Shown: positions 18,335 through 26,872 of the stretch, one piece after another
Position numbering within the stretch: the first letter of the stretch is position 1
Layout of the letters: each line of letters starts with the position of its first letter
Assembly: GCF_002245895.1 (NCBI RefSeq)
Contig: NZ_NPJZ01000001.1
Coordinates: 5,616,501 to 5,680,500 of the forward strand
Direction of reading: 5' to 3'
DNA: 64,000 bases
Source of the DNA: Rhodococcus sp. OK302
Lineage (GTDB): Bacteria; Actinomycetota; Actinomycetes; Mycobacteriales; Mycobacteriaceae
The notes under the pieces: generated by a model
What the model saw: only the letters and a program-made list of their open reading frames with translations
The model's database searches: none
Told to the model about the DNA's origin: nothing
Position numbers and translations under genes: made by a program

Positions 18335-20112
18335 TTCTTCACCCTCACCCAGTTGGTGGCATTACCGAAAATTCCGACCTGCACCGGACCGACCAGGGTG
18401 ACGCCTTCCACCCCGGTTCCTGCGGCAACCAGCGTGCGGTCCTGCACGATCGGCAATACCGCCGCCAGATCCCACAGTTTCGGTTCTGCGTCCGCGATCA
18501 AGGCACCGAAGTCTCCGATACCGCTCAGTGCTTCGTCGATCCGTGGCTGCAACGACGGATCGCACAGGCCCGAGATATTGCTCGGCGCTTCGGAATTGAA
18601 CTCACGTGCAGTGGTCGGCGTCGGTGCCACCGGGGTGGGCGCCGGAGTTGCCGATGCCACCGCGATCGGAACCAGCGGGCAACTGAATCGAGAGGCCAAG
18701 GACGTCGCCGGGTCTGCGCCGGCGCGAACCCAGCCCACCACCATATCGACGCGTCCCGTCGTCAGCTCCTTGCCGTACAACTCTTCTGCTGGAACAGATT
18801 TCACAGTTACCGCAATTCCGGCCTCCCGTAGCTCGTCGGCAGCGGTGTTCGCTACCGCGATCGCGATATCGTCGTTTTCCGGAGCCCCGACAACCAAAGT
18901 AAGCGGCTTGCCGTCGCGGACGATGCGTCCGACGGTTCCTCCGACCGGCACGGGGCCGCTCGGCGGCTCCACGACGTATCCCGCCGCGACAAGTTGTTCG
19001 ACCGACTGCTCGCGACTCTGTTTGGGCGGCGCAGTGGGTGCGTACCCCGGGTCGGACGGCGAGAGAATTTGAGCCTTGGCAGGCGCCGAAGCAGACTCAC
19101 TGCCCGCAGCCACCACGGCCAGGAGATCTGAATCCAGAAGTCCCAGTACGGATTTCCGGACACGAACGTCGGCAAACGTGGCACTGCGCCCGTTCACGGT
19201 CACATCGAGAGTGCGCGGCACGTACGTGAAGGCGGTCTGTACTCCCGGAACTGCGGACAGTTGGATCTCGGTAGCGCTACCGGCATGGATCTGCGCGACC
19301 TGCGAGTCATCGGTACGCATCGCGTCGGCCACTTGTGCCGCGGTACCGGCGCGGCGCATCACGATCTGGTCCGGATCCGAGGGTTTTCCCCAGAACCGGT
19401 CATTGCGCTCGAGGACGATCTCGTCGCGGCCACGGTCGACCGAACGGACGTGGAAATGAGCCCCCGACACCGGGATTCCCTCACTGAGGCCGGTACTGAA
19501 ACCGCCGAGGGTGTCTTTGATCAGATGGGACGGAAGTAGATCGGTGAACAGTTCACGCCACGCCGGATAAGCCGCACGCATCACGACGTTGACGGTCTTT
19601 CCGCCGCCGGAAGATGTCACGTCTTGAATCAGTTGATACCCGGCAGGATTGACGACGCCGGGAACCGAAATCATCTGCTGCCACAGGTAGCGGAAATCCT
19701 CGGCCGCGATTGGCGCACCGTCCGACCACTGTGCCTCGTTTCGGAGTTGGTAGCGAATCGTGAACGGCGCCTCGGAGACCACCTCCGCCGACAGCGCGAA
19801 CGAGTCGTCGAGCATCCACTCGGTCACTCCCGGATGGACGGCCGAACTGATCGGACGAAAAACGCTGGGCAGCACCAGGTTACCCACAGCCGAGTTAACC
19901 GGTGACAGGTCCGCGAGGAGGTGCGGATTGAATCCGTCGCCAACCTCGTCGATGCCGACCGACACCACCTTCATCGCCGGCGTCGCCGGTGCGGGCGTCG
20001 GCTTGACCGTCTCGGTGCTCTCGACCGGCGGAGGCGGATCTGCCGTACAAGCAGCCAACGACAATGCCGTCACAGCCACTACCAACGCCAGGTAACGACG
20101 TCCACCAACCAC
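18331..20112 (-). CDS. lpqW: LpqW-like lipoprotein, ABC-transporter substrate-binding family
   Basis: A lipoprotein of about 593 residues. The signal peptide ends in lipobox LSLAAC, followed by a Pro/Thr-rich linker. The mature part is the family-5 extracellular solute-binding fold (DSFALSAEVVSEAPFTIRY, FRYLWQQMISVPG, then a two-domain body). In mycobacteria LpqW does not import peptides but regulates the balance of PIM/lipomannan/LAM synthesis; the gene order next to mshB and typA supports orthology. A Pro/Ala/Thr-rich insert (near residue 480-500) is unusual. The GTG at 20112 fits the AAGGA site (8-base spacing) better than the TTG two codons upstream. Confidence 0.85.
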   Translation of the reverse strand: MVGGRRYLALVVAVTALSLAACTADPPPPVESTETVKPTPAPATPAMKVVSVGIDEVGDGFNPHLLADLSPVNSAVGNLVLPSVFRPISSAVHPGVTEWMLDDSFALSAEVVSEAPFTIRYQLRNEAQWSDGAPIAAEDFRYLWQQMISVPGVVNPAGYQLIQDVTSSGGGKTVNVVMRAAYPAWRELFTDLLPSHLIKDTLGGFSTGLSEGIPVSGAHFHVRSVDRGRDEIVLERNDRFWGKPSDPDQIVMRRAGTAAQVADAMRTDDSQVAQIHAGSATEIQLSAVPGVQTAFTYVPRTLDVTVNGRSATFADVRVRKSVLGLLDSDLLAVVAAGSESASAPAKAQILSPSDPGYAPTAPPKQSREQSVEQLVAAGYVVEPPSGPVPVGGTVGRIVRDGKPLTLVVGAPENDDIAIAVANTAADELREAGIAVTVKSVPAEELYGKELTTGRVDMVVGWVRAGADPATSLASRFSCPLVPIAVASATPAPTPVAPTPTTAREFNSEAPSNISGLCDPSLQPRIDEALSGIGDFGALIADAEPKLWDLAAVLPIVQDRTLVAAGTGVEGVTLVGPVQVGIFGNATNWVRVKK

Positions 20113-20192
20113 AGACAAATTCCTTCCGTACGAGGCGCCCGAGGCCCCTCAGTCCACGATTCCCAGGTGTGCAAGGTTCCTGGAAACCATGA

Positions 20193-20244
20193 AGGCGAAT
20201 GTACCTTTCGCCGGAAGAACTCCGAGCAAAAGGCACATTCGCCT
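20193..20244. terminator. Hairpin between typA and lpqW
   Basis: Arms AGGCGAATGTACCTTT (20193-20208) and AAAGGCACATTCGCCT (20229-20244) pair over 16 positions with one mismatch or wobble, around a 20-nt loop. It lies just beyond the typA stop. There is no good T-run on the minus strand, so it may be a weak terminator or an RNA-processing structure. Confidence 0.5.
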
Positions 20245-20267
20245 GTCAGGTTGTTACCAGCGAAAGA

Positions 20268-22175
20268 CTAGAGAGAAGCCTTGTCGCGGGACTTGCTGCG
20301 CGAGCGCTCACGAGCGCGCTCGGTTGCGTTGAGGTGCACCTTGCGGACGCGGACGTCCTCCGGGGTGACCTCGACGCACTCGTCGCCGGAGCAGAATTCC
20401 ATGGCTGCTTCGAGTTCGAGCTTGATCGGCTTTGCGAGGGTCTCCATCACGTCTGCGGAGGACTGACGCATATTGGTCAGCTTCTTCTCTCGGGTGACGT
20501 TGATGTCGAGGTCTTCCTGACGCGGGTTGATGCCCACGACCATGCCCTCGTAGGTGTCGGCGCCGGGGTCGACGAAGAAGGTTCCGCGGTCAGCCAACTG
20601 GATCATGGCGAACGGGGTAACCGTGCCGGAGCGGTCCGAAACGAGCGAGCCGGTGTGGCGCGCACGGATCTCGCCGGCCCACGGTGCGTAACCGTGGAAA
20701 ACAGCGTTGGCGATACCGGTTCCGCGGGTGTCCGTGAGGAATTCCGTACGGAAGCCGATGAGGCCACGCGAAGGAACGATGAACTCCATACGAACCCAGC
20801 CTGCGCCGTGGTTCGCCATCTGGACCATCTTGCCCTTGCGGTTTGCGAGGAGCTGCGTGATGGCGCCGAGGTATTCCTCGGGGCTGTCGATGGTCAGCTC
20901 TTCGAAAGGCTCGTGGATCTTGCCGTCGACGGTCTGCGTGACCACCTGCGGCTTGCCGACGGTCAGTTCGAAGCCTTCGCGACGCATCTGCTCGACGAGG
21001 ATGGCGAGAGCGAGCTCTCCACGACCCTGGACCTCCCACGCATCGGGGCGACCGATGTCGAGGACCTTGAGCGAGACGTTACCGACGAGCTCCTGGTCGA
21101 GGCGAGCCTTGACCATGCGCGAGGTCAGCTTGTGACCCTTGACGCGGCCGACGAGCGGCGACGTGTTGGTGCCGATCGTGACCGAGATGGCCGGCTGATC
21201 GACGGTGATGCGGGGAAGCGGCACCGGGTTGTCGAGATCAGCGAGGGTGTCGCCGATCATGATGTCCGGGAAGCCTGCAACAGCGCAGATGTCGCCGGCA
21301 ACAGCGAGCTCGGAGGGAACGCGCTCGACACCGATCGTGGTGAGAAGTTCGGTGATCTTGGTCTTGGTGATGACGGGCTCGCCGTCGACCTCGCGGCACC
21401 AGGACACGGTCTGGCCCTTGCGCAGTTCGCCGTTGTGGATACGAACCAGTGCGAGGCGACCGAGGAATGCGGAGGCGTCAAGGTTGGTGACGTGAGCCTG
21501 CAGAGGCGCGTCGGCCTTGCCCTTGGGAGCCGGGACGTACTCCATCAGAACCTGGAAAAGTGCTTCGAGGTCTTCGGCGTCAGGCGCATGGCCGTTCGCG
21601 GGCTGCACGGTCGAAGCCTTGCCTTCACGGCCGGAGGCGTAAAGGACGGGGAGTCCGAGTGCGAGCTCAGCGGCTTCAGCCGCTTCGTCCGAGAGGTCGG
21701 ACGCGAGGTCGAGGAGCAGATCCTGAGCCTCGGCGACAACCTCTTCGATACGCGCGTCGGGACGGTCAGTCTTGTTGACGACCAGGATGACGGGCAGCGA
21801 GGCAGCAAGTGCCTTGCGGAGCACGAAGCGGGTCTGAGGAAGCGGGCCCTCGGAAGCGTCGACGAGCAGGACAACGCCGTCGACCATGGACAGGCCGCGC
21901 TCGACCTCTCCACCGAAGTCGGCGTGGCCGGGGGTGTCGATCACGTTGATGACGGTGATCGAGCCGTCCTCGTTGCGCTTGTGTACGGAGGTGTTCTTCG
22001 CGAGAATCGTAATTCCCTTCTCGCGCTCGAGGTCTCCTGAGTCCATGACGCGATCGACCAGCTCGGCGCGCTCCTCGAAGGCGCCGGACTGACGAAGCAT
22101 GGCGTCAACGAGGGTGGTCTTGCCGTGGTCGACGTGTGCGACGATGGCAACGTTACGGAAGCTGGTGGTGGTCAC
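20268..22175 (-). CDS. typA: Translational GTPase TypA/BipA
   Basis: A 635-residue ribosome-associated GTPase involved in large-subunit assembly and stress adaptation. G motifs: AHVDHGKTTLVDAML at the N-terminus, DTPGHADFGGEVERG, and NKTDRPDAR. EF-G-like domain III and V segments and the BipA-specific C-terminal domain with a basic tail (RERSRSKSRDKASL) are present. I chose the GTG at 22175 because CAGGAGAG lies seven bases upstream and conservation starts right after it; the frame is open further upstream but that part is not conserved-looking. The gene stands alone on the minus strand, upstream of lpqW-mshB. Confidence 0.97.
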   Translation of the reverse strand: MTTTSFRNVAIVAHVDHGKTTLVDAMLRQSGAFEERAELVDRVMDSGDLEREKGITILAKNTSVHKRNEDGSITVINVIDTPGHADFGGEVERGLSMVDGVVLLVDASEGPLPQTRFVLRKALAASLPVILVVNKTDRPDARIEEVVAEAQDLLLDLASDLSDEAAEAAELALGLPVLYASGREGKASTVQPANGHAPDAEDLEALFQVLMEYVPAPKGKADAPLQAHVTNLDASAFLGRLALVRIHNGELRKGQTVSWCREVDGEPVITKTKITELLTTIGVERVPSELAVAGDICAVAGFPDIMIGDTLADLDNPVPLPRITVDQPAISVTIGTNTSPLVGRVKGHKLTSRMVKARLDQELVGNVSLKVLDIGRPDAWEVQGRGELALAILVEQMRREGFELTVGKPQVVTQTVDGKIHEPFEELTIDSPEEYLGAITQLLANRKGKMVQMANHGAGWVRMEFIVPSRGLIGFRTEFLTDTRGTGIANAVFHGYAPWAGEIRARHTGSLVSDRSGTVTPFAMIQLADRGTFFVDPGADTYEGMVVGINPRQEDLDINVTREKKLTNMRQSSADVMETLAKPIKLELEAAMEFCSGDECVEVTPEDVRVRKVHLNATERARERSRSKSRDKASL

Positions 22176-22513
22176 GCGATGGCTCTCCTGGCTGAGTAAT
22201 TCGGCTGAGTAGATTCGGCCACGCGAAACTCGCACGCACGGCTCTCTCTGGTGGCCGCTGTACGAATGTGTGATCCGAGTAGGTGCACGAATCGCCTTGA
22301 GAAGGCACCGCGGCCTAGTAAATCCTACTCGCTCTGAGCACAGACTCGCGCATAGTGCGGTGTCTATCACGGCCCCGACCTGCAGATAGTGATTTACAAC
22401 ACCCTGAATTCATCCAGGGTTACGCCTGGTCAAACCTCGCACTTAAGGGTACGCTAACCTTGTTTGAAGTGCGGTTTCTCCGCCATCTCGACACAGGAAA
22501 GCCGCAGCGCCAC
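22176..22513. other. Intergenic region between typA and a small Cys-rich gene
   Basis: A divergent promoter region of 338 bp. I see no further gene in it. It contains a short inverted repeat (ACCCTG at 22401-22406, CAGGGT at 22415-22420) and the IdeR-like sequence described separately. No riboswitch-like structure was recognised. Confidence 0.6.
22444..22462. promoter_or_regulatory. IdeR/DtxR-like box overlapping a possible -10
   Basis: The 19-mer here has right half GCTAACCTTG and left half TAAGGGTAC. Against the IdeR consensus (TTAGGTTAG followed by GCTAACCTAA) I count 14 matches of 19. The hexamer TACGCT inside it also fits a -10 element, with TGGTCA 17 bp upstream, so an iron-dependent repressor bound here would block the promoter of the gene starting at 22514. 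This is a visual match only. Confidence 0.35.
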
Positions 22514-22690
22514 ATGGGTAAAGTCAAGGCAAGCAAAGTCTCACAGCTCAAGCCTAAAAAGAAGTGCTGCCGCAAGAAGACCCGGTGCATCAAATGCCCC
22601 GTCGTCATCATGCGCATGAAGAAGCTCGAAAGCGCCGGAGCATCCAAGAAGGAACTCAAAGCGGGCCTCAAGAAGGCTCGGGCTGCCTGA
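22514..22690 (+). CDS. Small basic Cys-rich protein
   Basis: A 58-residue, very basic protein. The central part KKKCCRKKTRCIKCPVV carries four cysteines in two close pairs, which could bind a metal as a small zinc or iron ribbon; a helical Lys/Ala-rich tail (SKKELKAGLKKARAA) follows. I do not recognise a named family. AGGAAAG is 13 bases upstream of the ATG, a long spacing, and the frame stays open upstream, so the start is uncertain. Its end overlaps convergent mutT2 by 23 bp. A possible IdeR-like box lies 52 bp upstream. Confidence 0.65.
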   Translation: MGKVKASKVSQLKPKKKCCRKKTRCIKCPVVIMRMKKLESAGASKKELKAGLKKARAA

Positions 22691-23093
22691 GCGATCGCAA
22701 TTCGGCGAGCAGATCCGGGACCCAGGCCTCGTCATTCGCTACCAGATCAAACGTTTCCAAGCTGTCCGCGTCGACCCACGCGAGTTGCGCGTGATCAAGT
22801 GCCTCGGGCTCGCCTTCCGGCATGTCGACGCGATACGCCCGCAACACTCGCCCCTGGCCGAGTGCAACATCGACGCCGATCCGGGATCCACACCGAACCT
22901 CGACGCCCAGTTCTTCCGCTAATTCTCGCTCCAGCGCTTCCTGCGGCGACTCGAACTCCTCGACCTTCCCACCCGGCAGTTCCCATTTGCCGGCCAACTC
23001 CGGTGGCCGGACGCGCTGCGCCAGCAGCAGTCGGCCGTCGCGGAAGATCGCGCCGGCCACCACTACGTACTCCCTTGCAGGCTCGTCGCTCAT
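22668..23093 (-). CDS. mutT2: Nudix hydrolase, MutT2-type
   Basis: A 141-residue Nudix pyrophosphohydrolase. The Nudix box is complete: GGKVEEFESPQEALE followed by RELAEELGV, fitting G-x5-E-x7-REUxEExGU. The length equals the mycobacterial MutT2 as I recall it (141 residues), an enzyme that hydrolyses dCTP derivatives and 8-oxo-dGTP to keep the nucleotide pool clean. The ATG at 23093 begins MSDEPAREYVVVAGAIF, where conservation starts. It is divergent from the pterin dehydratase gene with only 16 bp between them. Confidence 0.92.
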   Translation of the reverse strand: MSDEPAREYVVVAGAIFRDGRLLLAQRVRPPELAGKWELPGGKVEEFESPQEALERELAEELGVEVRCGSRIGVDVALGQGRVLRAYRVDMPEGEPEALDHAQLAWVDADSLETFDLVANDEAWVPDLLAELRSLRQPEPS

Positions 23094-23109
23094 GACACCA
23101 TGATGGAGT

Positions 23110-23409
23110 ATGGCCACCGTGATGTCCGATTCCGAAATTCTCGCAGCCCTCGACGACCTACCCGAATGGCACCGCACCGGAGATGCCATCTCGCGCACCG
23201 TCGAATCCTCGACCTTCCCGGACGCAATCGCGCTCCTGCAAGAGGTCGCCGCCGCCGCCGAGGCCGCCGATCATCACCCCGATATCGACGTCCGCTGGCG
23301 AAAAGTCACCTACACACTGTCGACCCATTCGGCCGGGGGTATCACCGAACTCGACGTAAGGTTTGCTCGGAAAATTGATGCTCTCATTCAGAATTTCGTG
23401 AGCCTGTAA
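23110..23409 (+). CDS. Pterin-4a-carbinolamine dehydratase
   Basis: A protein of up to 99 residues with the PCD/DCoH signature: EAADHHPDIDVRWRKVTYTL, then THSAGGITELD, giving the conserved His-His-Pro and the later His and Asp. The enzyme recycles 4a-hydroxy-tetrahydropterins. No aromatic amino acid hydroxylase is nearby, so in this setting it may act in cofactor housekeeping. The ATG at 23110 has ATGGAG only one base away; GTG 23119 or ATG 23122 are alternative starts. It lies next to mutT2 as in mycobacteria. Confidence 0.9.
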   Translation: MATVMSDSEILAALDDLPEWHRTGDAISRTVESSTFPDAIALLQEVAAAAEAADHHPDIDVRWRKVTYTLSTHSAGGITELDVRFARKIDALIQNFVSL

Positions 23410-23654
23410 GCCCCGAAACTGAATAAGCCGACATAACGGTTGCATCAACATTCACATAGATCACTTCTGCCACAGGTATGGTCGCCGAGAAATCATATCG
23501 GGGCCAGTCATGTAATAGACTCCTGCGGGATCCGTAGCTGATCAGAAACTGAACAGCTGTACAACCCGGGGGCTCTGTACATAGAGTGACCCCTCGAGCC
23601 GTCAAACGTGGGTGCCCCGGCATCTGCGCAGTATGACCAATGGATGGGGAAACA

Positions 23655-24434
23655 GTGCTTCGAACCCGAGGTATGCGTAAGGCGTTCACCGCCGTCGCAA
23701 TTGCCGCAGTAGCAGGACTGGCATTGCCGGCACAGGCGATGGCCGATCCGGCCGCACCGCCGGCACCAGGAAGTGTGCCGATCGAGTTCCTGGCATCATT
23801 TGCCCCCGCCATCATCGGCGCAGCAGCTGGTCCCGTGGATGCCGCAGGCAACATGCAGGTCGCCGGCAACCCGCAGGCCGCACTGCTCGACCAGGCCCGT
23901 GCGATTCTCAATTCCGCAGGACTTCCGCCTGAACTCAAGGCCACCCTCGAGAAGGTCATCACCTTCCTCGACGGCAGCGGCGGCGGCGGACCGGAAATCC
24001 CGAACGAGAACGCACCCGTCATCGCCCAGTTCCTCTACCCGACATTGGGTAAAGGCTGCATCGGCGCGACCGCCGATTCCGTCGGCACCGCCCTCGCTGT
24101 TCCCGGCCCGGCACACCTGCCGCCTCCGGGACCTGCCGCCGGTCAGGCCGGATTTGTCTTCACGGCCCTCGGAACCGCTCCGGCTACCGACGACCAGCCG
24201 GTACCGATGACGGTCACCTGGATCAACATCGACAACCAGCGCGGCGCTACCCAGAACCTCACCAACGCTGCCCGTATCAACCCGGACGGCCCCGCCACGT
24301 TGTCGGTAATCGCCGACACCGGCCCGGGACGCGTACTGTCCGTGATCAGCGGTTCGCTGACCACACAGCCCGAGGGCGCAGAGCGCATCACCTGCAGTTT
24401 CCTGCCGACCGTAGGCATGTTCGCGGTCGCTTGA
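23655..24434 (+). CDS. Secreted Ala/Pro-rich protein, Rv1157c family
   Basis: A protein of about 259 residues with a Sec signal peptide (KAFTAVAIAAVAGLALPAQAMA, shown in part: AIAAVAGLALPAQA) and cleavage likely before ADPAAPPAPG. The mature part is Ala/Pro/Gly-rich with two cysteines far apart (GKGCIGATADS and RITCSFLPTVG) that could form a disulphide. This fits the Corynebacteriales family represented by Rv1157c/Rv1158c, of unknown function. The GTG at 23655 has GGGGA five bases upstream; ATG 23640 is the alternative. A strong terminator follows. Confidence 0.8.
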   Translation: MLRTRGMRKAFTAVAIAAVAGLALPAQAMADPAAPPAPGSVPIEFLASFAPAIIGAAAGPVDAAGNMQVAGNPQAALLDQARAILNSAGLPPELKATLEKVITFLDGSGGGGPEIPNENAPVIAQFLYPTLGKGCIGATADSVGTALAVPGPAHLPPPGPAAGQAGFVFTALGTAPATDDQPVPMTVTWINIDNQRGATQNLTNAARINPDGPATLSVIADTGPGRVLSVISGSLTTQPEGAERITCSFLPTVGMFAVA

Positions 24435-24454
24435 TCTGACACACGCAACGCAAG

Positions 24455-24485
24455 AAGAGGCCCGCCGAATTTCGGCGGGCCTCTT
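24455..24485 (+). terminator. Rho-independent terminator after the Rv1157c-family gene
   Basis: A 13-bp perfect stem (AAGAGGCCCGCCG and its complement) with a 5-nt AATTT loop, followed by CTCTTTTGTG. It ends 24 bp after the stop codon region of the secreted protein gene. Confidence 0.9.
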
Positions 24486-24517
24486 TTGTGTGCTTCCGTG
24501 CCGTGATAGACCAAGGA

Positions 24518-24847
24518 ATGGGACATTCACATTTGAACAGCATGGGACATTCACGAAGTAGATCAATTTTGTCGATCCGCTCCGAAGGATCGATTCTCTC
24601 GATCGGTAGCGCGTACTCGATCCTCTCGATCGGAAGTGCCTTCTCGGTTCTGTCCGTCGGAAGTATCGGCTCGACCGCGTCATTCCTCAGTTCCGGATCA
24701 TTCGCCAGCTTGGGCTCGGCGTTGTCCGGACTTTCGCGGTGGTCACTGATGTCGTGGCGCGGAAACCATTCATCTCCGGAGGATCATCCGAAGCTCGTTG
24801 TCATTGCGCCCGAACCTGATTCGAGTTTGTCGGGCGCTCAGACCTGA
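24518..24847 (+). CDS. Ser-periodic repeat protein (SILSIGS nonapeptide repeats)
   Basis: A 109-residue protein (101 if the ATG at 24542 is used). After a His/Ser-rich start it contains about five consecutive units of roughly nine residues with the pattern S-I/V-L-S-I/V-G-S-x-x (SILSIRSEG, SILSIGSAY, SILSIGSAF, SVLSVGSIG, then more diverged). The C-terminal tail has RWSLMSWRG and a polar end. Such regular short repeats suggest a beta-solenoid-like or membrane-associated fold, but no function is known to me. The sequence ATGGGACATTCAC occurs twice, 24 bp apart, giving two possible starts. The 3' end overlaps the marR gene by 10 bp. Confidence 0.7.
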   Translation: MGHSHLNSMGHSRSRSILSIRSEGSILSIGSAYSILSIGSAFSVLSVGSIGSTASFLSSGSFASLGSALSGLSRWSLMSWRGNHSSPEDHPKLVVIAPEPDSSLSGAQT

Positions 24848-25329
24848 TCCGCCGGATTCGGCCGCGGCCACTCCCGGCCCTCGAGTTTTTCGACCGATTG
24901 ATTCAATTTCCGCAGAAGCTCGCTGAGCGCGCGTCGCGAGTCCGGCGACCAATCCCCCAGCACCCTTTCGACGCCGACAATCGAATGCTCGCGGTCCGCA
25001 CGGAGTTTCGACAAACCTGCAGCTGTCGGCTGAACTTTTCGAGCCAGACCGCCTTCGGGATCTTCGACGCGCTCAACCAGCCCTTGGCGTCGCAGTGCAC
25101 CGATCTGTCGATTGATGGTCGAGATATCCAAGGAGAATGCGCAAGACAATTCCTTGAGGCTCTTGGGATGGTCCAGTTCGAGACGCCCGAGCAAGAGGTA
25201 AGCGGAACGGTCCAGATGAAGCTCCGCGCGTTGAGCCAGTGCGTGATATCGCGACAGCAAAGTCAGTTCGTACTCGATATCGACCAATTCACTGTTTCGA
25301 TCAGGCGTCGGTTCTTGCACGGCGGTCAT
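24838..25329 (-). CDS. MarR-family transcriptional regulator
   Basis: A 163-residue winged-helix regulator. The recognition region is SLKELSCAFSLDISTINRQIGALRRQGLVERV and the wing DPEGGLARKVQPTAAG (here the first part is SLKELSCAFSLDISTINRQI). It is divergent from a drug-efflux-type MFS gene, and a 15-bp perfect palindrome lies between the two starts, the usual MarR arrangement of autoregulation plus control of the pump, relieved by a small ligand. Of several in-frame starts the ATG at 25329 is preferred because the more distal ones would place the start inside the palindrome. Confidence 0.9.
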   Translation of the reverse strand: MTAVQEPTPDRNSELVDIEYELTLLSRYHALAQRAELHLDRSAYLLLGRLELDHPKSLKELSCAFSLDISTINRQIGALRRQGLVERVEDPEGGLARKVQPTAAGLSKLRADREHSIVGVERVLGDWSPDSRRALSELLRKLNQSVEKLEGREWPRPNPADQV

Positions 25330-25340
25330 ATTGTGCAGGA

Positions 25341-25355
25341 TACACATAATGTGTA
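25341..25355. promoter_or_regulatory. Perfect palindrome in the marR/MFS divergent promoter
   Basis: TACACATAATGTGTA, a 7-bp perfect inverted repeat around a central A, lies 12 bp upstream of marR and 65 bp upstream of the MFS gene. Length and symmetry fit a MarR dimer operator. Confidence 0.65.
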
Positions 25356-25419
25356 GCGTGCACACCTAGAGCGGTTTCTGCCGCACAGCCAGGCACCGCG
25401 CAATTTCATCGGGAGTTAC

Positions 25420-26850
25420 ATGTCCGTCCACGCAGATCCACTGAATGCGGGCACTCACGCCGACCCGGCCCCAACCGTGAAACCGCGACTGATCCTGACC
25501 GTCCTGGGACTCTGCGGGATCGTCGTTGCATTGATGCAAACGTTGGTCGTCCCGATCATTCCGCAACTACCGACCTTGCTCGATGCCTCCCCATCTGACA
25601 CCTCGTGGGCAATCACCGCGACGCTCCTCGCCGCCGCCGTGATCACGCCCATCAGTGGTCGCCTCGGCGACATGTTCGGCAAGAAACGAATGATCCTGGC
25701 CAGCCTCGGCTTGGTTGTCATCGGTTCCGTCATCTGCGCTTTGGCGCCCTCCCTCATCGTGCTGGTGATCGGCCGAGTACTCCAGGGCGCATCCGTGGGC
25801 GCAATCCCGCTGGGCATTGCCATCCTGCGCGACGTTCTGCCACCCAAGAAGGTGGGCGGCGCCATGGCCGTCATGAGTGCCACATTGGGCGTCGGTGGCG
25901 CGATCGGCCTGCCTGTCGCCGCAATCATTGCCCAGAGCGCCGATTGGCACTACCTGTTCGTCGTATCCGCAATACTCGGAATCATTTGCATATTGTCCGT
26001 GTACTTCGTGATTCCGGAGTCCACGGTGCGCCGTCCGGGCCGCTTCGACTTCATCGGTGCACTGGGACTGGCGGCCGGCCTGATTGCATTACTTCTCCCC
26101 ATCACCAAGGGCGGAACCTGGGGATGGAGTGATCCGAAGACACTAGGACTGCTCGCGGCGTCGGTAGTAATTTTTGTTATCTGGGGACTCTGGGAATTGC
26201 GACTGGATGCGCCACTGGTCAACCTGCGCATCGCCGCCCGAAAACAGATCCTGTTTACAAACCTTGCATCGATATCGGTCGGGTTTGCGATGTACGGAAA
26301 CTCGTTGTCATTCCCGCAACTTCTGATGGCTCCCAAGGAAACTGGCTATGGAATGGGTCTTTCCATGGTCGCCGCCGGGTTGGCGCTCGCACCGGGTGGC
26401 CTTGTCATGATGGCGCTCTCACCGGTCTCGGCTCGACTCTCGATGTGGAAAGGGCCCCGGATCACCTTGACGGTGGGGGGCTTCATCGTCGGACTCGGTT
26501 ATGCCGTCGCATATTTCGCGACGTCGACGGTCTGGCAGATCGTACTGGCCGGAATGATCATCGGTGCCGGCGTCGGGCTGACATTTTCGTCCATGCCCGC
26601 CCTGATCATGGGAGCGGTTCCGATCACCGAATCAGCTGCTGCCAACGGGTTGAACTCACTGATGCGATCGATCGGAACGTCGAGTTCCGCCGCTGTCGTG
26701 AGCGTTGTATTGGCCGGCGCCACGATTGTTGTCCACGACCGCGTTTTCCCGACACTCGACATGTTCAAAGCTACGTTCCTGATCTCCATCATCGCCGCGG
26801 GCGCCACCATGTTGTTCGCGTGGCTGATTCCCAAACGGAAAGCCGCATAA
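25420..26850 (+). CDS. MFS drug-efflux transporter (DHA2, EmrB/QacA type)
   Basis: A 476-residue transporter with about fourteen hydrophobic segments. DHA2 marks: PIIPQLPTLL in helix 1, the loop ISGRLGDMFGKKRM between helices 2 and 3, GRVLQGASVGAIPLGIAI in helix 4, and motif C VGGAIGLPVAAII in helix 5. Such pumps use the proton gradient to export drugs, dyes or host-defence compounds. It is divergently arranged with marR and probably repressed by it. The ATG at 25420 follows TCGGGAGTTAC, a plausible ribosome site. Confidence 0.93.
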   Translation: MSVHADPLNAGTHADPAPTVKPRLILTVLGLCGIVVALMQTLVVPIIPQLPTLLDASPSDTSWAITATLLAAAVITPISGRLGDMFGKKRMILASLGLVVIGSVICALAPSLIVLVIGRVLQGASVGAIPLGIAILRDVLPPKKVGGAMAVMSATLGVGGAIGLPVAAIIAQSADWHYLFVVSAILGIICILSVYFVIPESTVRRPGRFDFIGALGLAAGLIALLLPITKGGTWGWSDPKTLGLLAASVVIFVIWGLWELRLDAPLVNLRIAARKQILFTNLASISVGFAMYGNSLSFPQLLMAPKETGYGMGLSMVAAGLALAPGGLVMMALSPVSARLSMWKGPRITLTVGGFIVGLGYAVAYFATSTVWQIVLAGMIIGAGVGLTFSSMPALIMGAVPITESAAANGLNSLMRSIGTSSSAAVVSVVLAGATIVVHDRVFPTLDMFKATFLISIIAAGATMLFAWLIPKRKAA

Positions 26851-26872
26851 GGGAATCAGCCTCGCGGTGGCG

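Noticed and set aside
20199..22040. Plus-strand frame of 613 codons opposite typA
   Set aside because: Mirror frame of a highly conserved GTPase; the product is Asp/Gly/Val-rich without recognisable motifs.
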